NCBI GenBank assembly: GCA_003427395.1
Contig: BFEA01000083.1
Location: forward strand, 976,113-1,018,057
Length of the DNA stretch: 41,945 nucleotides
Origin: Chara braunii
Lineage: Eukaryota > Streptophyta > Charophyceae > Charales > Characeae
Reading direction: 5' to 3'
Shown here: positions 31,330 through 39,585 of the stretch, piece after piece
Position numbering within the stretch: position 1 is the stretch's first letter
Layout of the letters: the number at the start of each line of letters is the position of its first letter
Translations under genes and position numbers: made by a program
Notes under the pieces: model-generated
Databases searched by the model: none
Told to the model about the DNA's origin: nothing
The model's input: the letters and a program-made list of their open reading frames with translations, nothing else

Positions 31330-31760
31330 CTAGAGCGATAGAAGTTAGTTTCAATTTCTGCATTTTCTGGACTAAGTTTATTTTACTTAGGTCGATTCTC
31401 GCATTTTCTGAGGTCTTTTGTTATCCTTGGCATTGTATAAATCTTGGCAAGCTACTTTCTCTACGGGAAGCGCTGCCGAAATTTCTACAAATCCAAGGAG
31501 TTAGTCAATTGTCGACTTGTCAAAGTTCAACTTGTCTTTTCTTCATATCTGACCTAGTAGAAATCTGGGAAGTCTCATTTTCTGAAGGGAGTGCTGCCCA
31601 AATTTTTGCTAAATCAGGGAGTTGGACAAAATTGGACTTTGGAAAGTCAAAGATTATTTATGGTTTCATATTCGGGCTGATATGAATTAAAAGGCATTTT
31701 TCCTACGGGAAGTGCTGCCGAAATTTCCTTGATTTAGAGGAGACAGTTTATATTTTGAGA
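31330..31760 (+). repeat. Three diverged ~120-bp repeats with GGGAAGYGCTGCCGAAATTT core
   Basis: Cores lie near 31458, 31581 and 31701: CTACGGGAAGCGCTGCCGAA, CTGAAGGGAGTGCTGCCCAA and CTACGGGAAGTGCTGCCGAA, each followed by ATTT. The ends can pair as CGG/CCG in copies 1 and 3, and in a shifted register as GGG/CCC in copy 2, so a small hairpin is kept. Each core is followed by an AAATCNAGGGAG or GATTTAGAGGAG block. Confidence 0.65.
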
Positions 31761-32499
31761 GGTGGCGATTCTGGCGATCCACCCTGTATAAGGGGGACTC
31801 TGCCAACGTCTACCTTTGCTTTGGGCACTGCTTGAGGGTAGACTTAGGCTTAATTAATTATGATGATTTGAATGAGATCGTGATATGAGGATTATTCTCC
31901 ATGAACTTATAGATTTAGCGGTGGGCATTGACCTATCTTGTGTTACAGACCATCTTAATCGATTTGATTCATGACTTGGACTAGGTTCAGCTTGATCCTA
32001 CGAGAATCATCTTCTGTTATCACTGATAACAGGTCGGTTGCCGATTCGTCGGTTTACGATTCAACTCCAATTCATCCCTGCCACTCAACCTCAAGGTTTC
32101 AGCCTTGTGATTGAACTGTTTTGTTGTGTTTTCACCCGGACTTTATTGAATGGTCATCCAACAAAAGTACTGAGTATTTATTTAAGAGTTGCACGAGTGA
32201 GGCTTGTATGGCTAAAGCGAGGGGTATGAGTGCAAGGAATGGTTGAAGTTGACCCCGTGTAGTGCGTGGACTTCTGAATGAATCTTTGATGTGATTGCAG
32301 GTGCGTTTGTGGTTCGGACTCTGGATGTGACTGCTTGCGAGTACATACATATATGATTGAGAGGAGCCCCACTGCGACTGTGAGAAGTGATCGTCCTATA
32401 TAAATAAGCTTTATGTATATATTTATATGTGCCTTGGGCATGCGCGCAACTTACAGTGATCGTGCGCAAGGGTTGGCCAGATTATGGCTTGAGAGAAAC
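31761..32499. other. Non-coding interior with further hairpins
   Basis: GTCTACC/GGTAGAC pair across 31808-31843. CTGTTATC-ACT-GATAACAG at 32014-32032 is a perfect 8-bp stem. CCGA-TTCG-TCGG follows at 32041-32052. No protein-coding frame is supported. Confidence 0.5.
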
Positions 32500-33109
32500 G
32501 GAAGACCCCCGTCTATCCTTTGCTTTTTAGAAATTTTATGGTGGGACGTTGTATTTCGTGGCAGCCGTCAAAGTCAAACCCCTTGACTTCTGCCCAGGCC
32601 GGGGTAGGACTCATCCCCAAGGCCGCAAGAAGCGACTGCCACCACAGGTATGGACCTGTGTACCACCCACTGTGCACAAAGTGCAAAGGAGGGTGTGTGG
32701 TCTTCAACTGCGCATGGCGGTTGTCCAGCGTCGAGAGATTAACCCTCAAGGCGCGAGTCAGCCGACACTTGAGTGTCGAATGCGACCCTCGAGATTAACG
32801 AGGACCACGTGAGTATGGGTACTACATAGTACGCCATCACTGCGACCGCTTGCGTAAGCCTGCATGGCCAATCAATATGAGTAGACCCTGCTTCCGCGCA
32901 GTTTTATACTAAGTCTCGCGCGCGACGCCCATCCGATTTTCCGCATCGGAAAGTTATGGGTTGGCTACCGAGGGGCTAGGAGCGTTGTCGCGTTGTTTGT
33001 GTTGTGTCGTGTTATACGTGTGTGCGTGTGTATTTTGTTTTTGTGTTCGTAAAGTGGTGTGCGCGTGGTGTGTGGGATGCGTTTTAGTCTTCCGACGTCG
33101 AGCCACGCT
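32500..33109. other. Possible upstream LTR (U3) of the second gag element
   Basis: Lies upstream of the LTR end at 33502, but its own left edge is not visible. Frames at 32520-32812 have no known domain. Confidence 0.3.
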
Positions 33110-33502
33110 TGGGACTTTAGCCCCCCAAGATGTCGGTTCGCGTGCGGGTTCGATAGGCGTATTACCGCGCGTACCCTCTATGCTACAGCGAACGAGAAAC
33201 GCCCTCGGCTGGTCCACCTCTGCGATTGCAACCGAGTAGCTTTCGTATTGTGAACTTGTAGCTCGATGGGGATATGCCCACCGAAGGGAGGTGACAACTC
33301 CCGTAAGGTGGAGGCAAGTTGTGCCTCGCGTAGTCCCTATCCTGTCGTAGGGGCTCGCGAGAGGTATGGCTGGCGCACTCGGCCGGAGCGGCCTAAGGAA
33401 GCTCCATTTGTATGTTCGCGACGAGGTTGGTCCAACTCCTGCGTGACGCGGCCGAGAGGGTCCCGCGCTGCCACGTGCGGTGCCAGACCGATGCGCTCGA
33501 CA
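33110..33502 (+). mobile_element. 3' part of an LTR, second gypsy-like element
   Basis: Homologous to 12770-13193 (shared AACGCCCTCGGCTGG near 33190, CCTATCCTGTCGTAGGGG near 33339, GATGCGCTCGACA at the end). It ends in CA two bases before a primer-binding site, which fixes the LTR boundary. No matching 3' LTR is seen downstream in the window. Confidence 0.7.
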
Positions 33503-33504
33503 GG

Positions 33505-33523
33505 TGGCGCCGTTGCCGTGGAT
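33505..33523 (+). other. Primer-binding site for tRNA-Asp
   Basis: TGGCGCCGTTGCCGTGGAT matches the complement of the 3' end of plant tRNA-Asp(GUC) (TGGCGCCGTTGCCGGGGAT, from memory) at 18 of 19 bases. It begins two bases after the LTR's terminal CA, the normal spacing. tRNA-Asp is a common primer in plant Ty3/gypsy elements. Minus-strand cDNA synthesis would begin here. Confidence 0.8.
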
Positions 33524-34500
33524 AACGGTCGCCTACCGTTGTCCCTGGTGGAATGACATCCGGGTACGGGAGTGTGAGAACTAGGCAAAACGAGAGGTCT
33601 TTGTTGAGCCGTTATGGTTGATCGATTGAAGGCGTTGGATAGAAAGTGAGTGAGGGATTGATTGTGTGAGTGGGTTCTGGTTCGGTGCAATAAGGGTGGC
33701 GCGATAGGGATAAGCTTTGACTATGCGCCCACGTACGTTGACTATGAGCGCACGTACTTTGACTATGCACTTGCGTACTTTGACTAGTATGACGGTAGTT
33801 GGAGTGAATACCTCTTCTAACCCTAATGGTTGATGGGTTTGGGCGATGATTGGTATGTTTGATACAACTAAGGTAGGATGAGGTGGTATCAGCAAAACTA
33901 AGTGTGGGTTGTGGGAGTTGGCCGTGTAAGGTGCCCGTTATGGCTAAGGGAAACTACCCGAGTGGTCAAAGGTACGATACAGCACTTGGCTTTAGGGCGA
34001 GGCATGGAATGAGTAAAGGAAGCCTGCTATGTTAGAAGTCGTCAAGGGACTTCGAGAAGAGTTAGGCTAAGGATATTGAGAGTCTGTACGAGTATGAATT
34101 GGGATCCTGGAATTTGGGGCTCTAAGCAGTTGCTCGAGTTGTATAGCCATAGAAGTCTGAGGCTTGCTCCACATGGCATGTTTGAAATTAGGTGTATACG
34201 GCAGTAAAGAGACGCAGTGAACACCGTGGTGAGGCCCCAATAGAAAGGACTACAGAAAGTAGTAGACTTGTATGGCGCCTGATAGTGGAGGGTATATCAT
34301 GTTGTTTATGGTAGACCATTGCTTTGAGTTCCTTCCAGGTTTTGACCATCCACTTAGGAAGCTAAAAGACTTGAGACCATTTGTTTTGAGGGTGTAATTT
34401 TGAATCGTATATTGGACTCATCCATGGATGTCAGGCTTTGTAAGCCTAGTTTACGCCTAAGTGTGGAGTTATATGTTTAAGTAGATACCCCTTTCANGAG
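33524..34500. other. Untranslated leader of the second element
   Basis: About 1 kb without a supported gene. It contains a 21-bp tandem repeat, TTGACTATGCGCCCACGTACG type, with units at 33717, 33738 and 33759 and a partial at 33780. Confidence 0.5.
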
Positions 34501-34681
34501 TATCTCGTGCGGATTATTTTATTGGGGTTATATTGGGACCTTNNCAGTCTGTAAGAATTTATATGAATGTCCCCAGTCCAGCAGCTGGCTCATGGTTGGC
34601 TATTAAGCCTGTGCGGTTGGGTCGCTCTTCCAAGAGGGGTAGGGATTGTNAGTTTAATAANGGAAGNCGCATGCNGGACGG

Positions 34682-35401
34682 TTGTTTGNGATGGGCANAA
34701 CCCAGACAAATCAAAGGCAACTCAGGATGCCTTATGCACGGGAAGACCCGCGTATGCTCAGGCCAATTGAGAAAGAGGGAGGGCTTGAGGTGTCNTTGCC
34801 CAGGNGGGTCAGAGCAGGAGAGTACCTCTCGTCATGGTGGGGCATGTTGATAGGCACGGACACCTTTGTCTNGATCNAGTCTGGGTTTGATGATGAGCGG
34901 GAATGCGCAATCGTGAGGGTGACCCTGTACGCCTCAGCCGCCTTTTGGATCGAGCATGGGATAGAGTTGGCGCTCGGGCATGGGAGCCTGCTTGCTAAGC
35001 CTTTGAGGGTAGCCGAGGCAGCCGCGGCAAAGTGGGAGAGGGAAGTGTTCCGTGATGGGAAAGAGCGAGTACTAACCCGCATAAGGGTGGAGCACGCTGG
35101 AGAGTTTGGGCTTCCATCTGCTCCACTGCGAGTAATCCTGCCTGAATTTCTGGTAGAGAAGAGTTTTGGTGGGCAGGCGAGGGTAGAGGCGGCAGCTAAA
35201 GCTGTTCTGAGGGCGCGAGATTGGGAGTATGGGCGATACACATGTGAACTGATATATGGTCTATACATGGACCTGAGATTCCTGCCCTCTAATCAGTGGC
35301 TCAGGAACACGGCCAATACACTGGACGTATACGCCTCGTCTCATGATCCGAATGAAGGAAATGTAGACTGGGAGGAGATTCGGGCAGTAGTGGGCCGATA
35401 G
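34682..35401 (+). CDS. Unrecognised 239-codon ORF, possibly N-terminal gag
   Basis: Open from an ATG at 34682 to a TAG at 35399-35401. The ATG is uncertain because ambiguous bases lie around it. The readable part is Arg/Glu/Ala-rich and mostly helical (VAEAAAAKWEREVFRDGKERV, ARVEAAAKAVLRARDWEYGRY). It lies between a primer-binding site and a gag-like ORF, so an N-terminal gag or accessory product is the simplest guess. I do not recognise a domain. Ns at 34689, 34698, 34795, 34805, 34872 and 34877 make the sequence unreliable. Confidence 0.45.
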   Translation: MFXMGXTQTNQRQLRMPYAREDPRMLRPIEKEGGLEVXLPRXVRAGEYLSSWWGMLIGTDTFVXIXSGFDDERECAIVRVTLYASAAFWIEHGIELALGHGSLLAKPLRVAEAAAAKWEREVFRDGKERVLTRIRVEHAGEFGLPSAPLRVILPEFLVEKSFGGQARVEAAAKAVLRARDWEYGRYTCELIYGLYMDLRFLPSNQWLRNTANTLDVYASSHDPNEGNVDWEEIRAVVGR

Positions 35402-35643
35402 GGGATGCCGTCCTTCTCTACTAAATGCGTCTCTTTTGACTTGGCCGGAGTCGTCTCTCTGCCNATTATCGTAGTTATGAAGGTANGCGTCAGGGTAACT
35501 AGGGGTTGAGGCCTNATCGCATGAGTAAAGGAGNAGATAGCANGATTTAAGTGTTAGCNGTTTGCCCTTGTCTGCCTGAGCTTACTTAAATCACTGTTTG
35601 ATGGTCTATTGCCCGTTGTGCGTATCAGGCTGCTGTCAGCATC

Positions 35644-36360
35644 ATGGCGGGAGAAAGCGGCTTCGCCAAGATCCTGCTTTGGAGGAATTCATACCTTTTG
35701 AAGGTGTTGTTGTACGAAGTGTTACAGGCGTCAATGCCCCCAGATTTTTGCGCCCTGCTGTTCCAAAGAAGGAACCTGTCCAACTTTCTGCGTGACTTTC
35801 AGGATTTCAGTCTTACGAAGATGTGGGACAAGAAGGCGATGTGGTACATGTTCCCGTTGTTCATTTGCGAAGGACTAAGCGAGGAGGTGTACACCCTCAT
35901 GCTGAAGTCGCAAACCTGGGATGAGCTGGAAGCTTCTCTGAAGTTGAGGTTCCCAGAGGATGAAGTGAAATGCAGGCTTGGTAAGGGCCCTNAGCAGCCA
36001 GCCGAGGAGAATTGANTGGAATACAGAGGCAAGTTGGGATNTTGGAAGAAAGGTTGANNCNATTGGAAGAAGCCAGGCATGGCAAAAGGGAGGCCTCCGA
36101 GGGAGTATCGAGTGGGCCGACTGCGAGAGGCGAAGCAGAGGCAAGGATGGATCGTCAGGAGCCACTCCCCCACAAGAAGACCCCGCGAGGACGAGCTTGC
36201 GTCCCGGAAGGAGATGAAGGTGAGGAGGTCATTGAGCTCAAGGAGAAGCGGGGAGACAGTGCGGTCCTGCCTGTCATTGCGCCTGATCCGGGGAGGGGGC
36301 TTATCAACGTGGAAGCATCCTCGACTGCAGGGCGGAGGGAGCAAACGTGTGAGTGGTAGC
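35644..36360 (+). pseudogene. gag: Gag-like ORF, frame broken near 36015
   Basis: From ATG at 35644 a 123-codon frame contains NFLRDFQDFSLTKMW, MFPLFICEGLSEEVYTLM and WDELEASLKLRFPEDE. This fits the retrotransposon Gag capsid pattern, where a W-x-x-L...L..RF segment ends the capsid helices. It stops at 36013, and an overlapping frame then reads LEERL..LEEARHGKREA, coiled-coil-like, to 36360, including GEEVIELKEKR. The break coincides with Ns at 35992, 36016, 36041 and 36058-36061, so an assembly error is as likely as a real frameshift. Confidence 0.55.
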
Positions 36361-36711
36361 CAGAGCACTGGGCAAAAGCGGTACGTGATCGTTGGGGAAA
36401 GACTGGCCGTACCCCTCAAGGAGGCAAGGAAAAGGGGGTGATGGGTGAAGAAGGGGAGCCTGAACCTCCCAAGTTGATGAAGGCTCAGCGGAAGGCGAGT
36501 GATCCAGGGGAGCCAAGGTATCGGAAAGGGGCAGGGCATGTCGCAGGGAGGGGCCACCCCGCGAGAATTGGGAGGAAAGCCAGCACAGGCGGGGCCCCCA
36601 CCGACTGAGCAGGCATTATACGGGCCGTGGACGCCATACGGTCAGGTGGGGCCAAGGCCCATATATAATTCATATCTGCCCTGTGTACAAGGCGTTTGTT
36701 TAGGCCCATAA

Positions 36712-37146
36712 ATGGGTATGATGCTACTCAGGCCTCCTGCAGTCCAGTTTCAGCCAGCCTTGTGTATGGGGCCATTGCAGCCACCGATACCACGAGCGAC
36801 GGAAGGCCACGTGGCCGGTGGAAGGGGTCAAAAGCGAAAGGCTAAAAAGGGTTGTAGGGATGAGGGGCACGAGAAAGGGAAATGGGGTGGCGGCAACGCC
36901 GGCAAGGGTGGCTCTGGTGGGAAGAAAGCGGGTTGGGGAAAGGACGACTGCAGACATTGTGCCAAGGAAGGGCACATAATGAAGTTTTGTTGGGAGCGAA
37001 GGGCCGATGAGGCAAGCGGTCTAATAAGGACTTACATTGAGGGAAATGTTTTCGACAGGGCTGGGGAGTACATGGACCCAACCGTCCCAGGGGGACAAGG
37101 GAAGGAGGCTTTGCGGCGAGACGGGGCATCGAGCACTACCTCATGA
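36712..37146 (+). CDS. Nucleocapsid-like ORF with CCHC zinc knuckle
   Basis: A 144-codon frame ends in a TGA at 37144-37146. The first part is Pro-rich, then Gly/Lys-rich (GKWGGGNAGKGGSGGKKAGWG), a nucleic-acid-binding composition. The knuckle CRHCAKEGHIMKFC (36949-36990) is a perfect C-X2-C-X4-H-X4-C. About 50 residues follow. It is the expected C-terminal end of gag. No protease, RT or integrase motif follows before 39585, so this element looks gag-only or pol-deleted. Confidence 0.7.
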   Translation: MGMMLLRPPAVQFQPALCMGPLQPPIPRATEGHVAGGRGQKRKAKKGCRDEGHEKGKWGGGNAGKGGSGGKKAGWGKDDCRHCAKEGHIMKFCWERRADEASGLIRTYIEGNVFDRAGEYMDPTVPGGQGKEALRRDGASSTTS

Positions 37147-39585
37147 ATATAATCGTCAAGAGGAAGGGTTTGTGTGAGAAGGGCCTGAAATTTTAAATAG
37201 ACTGTAAATGCGAGCGGGAAATCCCAACTGTATAGCTGCTGTAGGTAGGCACAGCGTACCGAGGGAAGGGATTTTCGTAATAATTATCCGGTAAGGTAGC
37301 TCGAGTCGTAGGCAGGAGGAACCCCAATAGAATAACTGTATATATGGGGTCTGTTAGGTCTGCCTCACATTATGTTATTGGAATGTCTCAAGTAGATAGA
37401 GCACGGAGTGACCCTGACGGTATTGTTACGAATTAAGGGTCTGTTCCATTAGGCCTATTGGTCGGGAGAAGAAGATATGGAACATGCGTCGTGCCTAGGC
37501 CTAGATAGACGTATAAGTGTGAGACGTAGGAGAGGCTTGGGAAGAACCCTCAGCATGTGGGAGATAGGCTCTCTAGCCTAGGAAGGCAGTTGTGAGACTC
37601 GTGTATGAATGACTTATAGTCTTACCTGTCCTAGGGTATCTGGATATGTCTTGAGTTACTTGAGTCCCTCTGACTTGAAGGGGTATGGCTACGTCGTGAT
37701 CAAACTGTTCTAGCTATAGCTTTGGTCAGGGAGACCGAATTTGTTCTTGTGTGATACTAGTGACGATTTGAGTTGAGATTGTTCAACTCCGAGTGTATAT
37801 ATGTAATTCGAGACATTTGNCTCGCATTTGAGTCGNGGTATTGTACCCCTGTGTATATATTGAGTTGAGGCCTTATCCGAGACTGTCTTTTGTATATGAC
37901 GATCACAATCACTCTCGCATGTGTGGTTTTATCCTGATGTATGATGGCTTTGTGTGAGAGATGTGTGAGATACATCTCATGTGTATTGGGTTGTGTGAAT
38001 TTCATGAGAATAAATGGATGTGAACTGTCTACTCTTCGGTATACTCGTGCGGCCTGCCTACAGGCAGGATAGGGCCGAGTATAAGAAGAGGGAGTGCAGT
38101 TTGTTATTGTGAAAGTGTGAAAATCCTAAGGGATTTTGCGAGTCTTTGATGCTCGAGTACTTATGGATAAGTTGCAAAAGGGGGCCATAAGCAGGCCCCT
38201 CAGTTGAGTTGGTTCGTGGTTGAGTTGTGGAGAGGGTCCATAAGTAGGCCTCTCAATTTGAGTTGTTTTATGGTTGAGGCCCCTTCAGTTTGAGGGAGGC
38301 GGTAGTGTTGTTTATCGGAAGACTCATCTCCAGAAGGGAGGTGTTTTAAAAAGGGGTCGTGTGATAGCTCATCCTAGAAAGAGAGGGATGGTTGGGAGAC
38401 CTATTAAGAGAGACCTCCTTCATGCGAAAGGTGATTAACAGATCTAAGGACATGGTAAGTAGCGTTTGAGTTGATAAAGCCTGACGAAAGGAACCAGAAT
38501 TACAGACTGGATCATTGGTGGAACTGAGAAGGTCGCAAGTCAGTGCATTAAGATGTCGTGGGATGTGTGGGCTGCTGTCTCTGATCAAGTCAGTAGGCCA
38601 CGACATTGTGTATGATCCTGGCGGTGAATCTGTTGTGATCGTGAAAAGGGGCCAGGTTTCTTATGTTGTCCCGTAGGGAACTGGTAAAAACCTTTAAGGT
38701 GAGACAGACCCCTGTGTAGTCCCGCAGCGGGCATGTGGTCTGTTTTGCGACCCACCGTTCAGACACTTGTGCTAATCCCAAGGCATGTTGAGGAATACCA
38801 AGCTAAACGGTAAAGGTTAGCACCTCTAGGGTGCAACCCCTATGTGATGACTGCAAGCCAGCACAACCTGGCTGCAGACCCACGTCTACCAACGGGGTAA
38901 GAGTTTAAGGGGTTATGCACGCCCGAGGGAAATTACTCCGGTGGGATGGCGGGGGATATGAGTCGAGACTTTGGGTAGTCCTGATTGAATGCTTATCAGG
39001 AGAAAACCTATCGTTGTGTAACCAACGAAGGAACTGCCGTTAAGATAACAATGCGGCAGGTCGTAAGTCTGACTCGATCAACCAGACTATGGTGGGTCAG
39101 GATGGAGACCTAGCATTTCTGTACTAGACTGCAGAAAGAGCCGAGAGGAGATTTATGTATGTATATATATACGTTGATTGTGAGGATTTTCGCGAGGGAG
39201 GCGAGAGTGCCTTCTGAGGTCTTATTTAAGGTCCGCGTCCCTGGGTATGACTCTACTTACGAGATAGAGTCTAGCCGAAACACTCAACGAGAAGCCGGCG
39301 CTTGTCTATGACAAAGGGGGGAGGGCGGTTTGAGGTGGCCCTTGGAACTTATGCTGTAGTATTGACACATAATACACCAGCGTCCTAGTGTCAGGACACT
39401 GGAGATCCAGGTTAAAACCCTGGCGACATATAGTTGCGTGGGTACAGATTGTTGGAGCCCTCGAACCTGAGTCTGTCGGCTAATCGGATTGTTTCCTTTC
39501 TCGTCATCATCTCGAGTGCGGATGGATTTATAGCTTTCTGATTTGGCGAAGCGATAGGGACGTCGCTTAATATGGTCCGGTAAGC
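37147..39585 (+). other. Non-coding region dense in perfect hairpins
   Basis: No coding frame is supported. Stems seen include TAGGCT/AGCCTA (37565-37580), GAGTTGA/TCAACTC (37770-37789), TGAGAT/ATCTCA (37966-37979), ATACTCG/CGAGTAT enclosing CCTGCCT/AGGCAGG (38041-38082), AAAATCC/GGATTTT (38121-38138), CATCTCC/GGGAGGTG (38325-38343), CAGACC/GGTCTG (about 38705-38744), GGTT.GCACC/GGTGC.AACC (38815-38838), CTGC.AGCCAG/CTGGCT.GCAG (38851-38877), TCCTGAT/ATCAGGA (38979-39001), TCGTTG/CAACGA (39011-39028), CTGCCG/CGGCAG (39034-39059), TTTCTG/CAGAAA (39116-39137), GACTCTA/TAGAGTC (39249-39271), AGTGTC/GACACT (39387-39400) and AAGCGA/TCGCTT (39549-39568). They sit side by side with short spacers. 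Confidence 0.65.
38179..38254 (+). repeat. Two tandem hairpins sharing the CCATAAG loop core
   Basis: AGGGGGCC-ATAAGCA-GGCCCCT (38179-38200) and GAGAGGGTCC-ATAAGTA-GGCCTCTC (38230-38254), in a repeat of about 51 bp. The outer arms differ (AGGGG/CCCCT and GAGAGG/CCTCTC) but remain complementary, and the CC-ATAAG-N-GG tip is kept. This is close to the CCATAAGATTGG tip of the array at 30314-31139, 7 kb upstream. Confidence 0.75.

Noticed and set aside
36079-36441. Separate Arg/Ser-rich protein
   Set aside because: It overlaps the Glu-rich frame 36012-36360, which continues the gag-like coiled coil; the other frame is a shadow.
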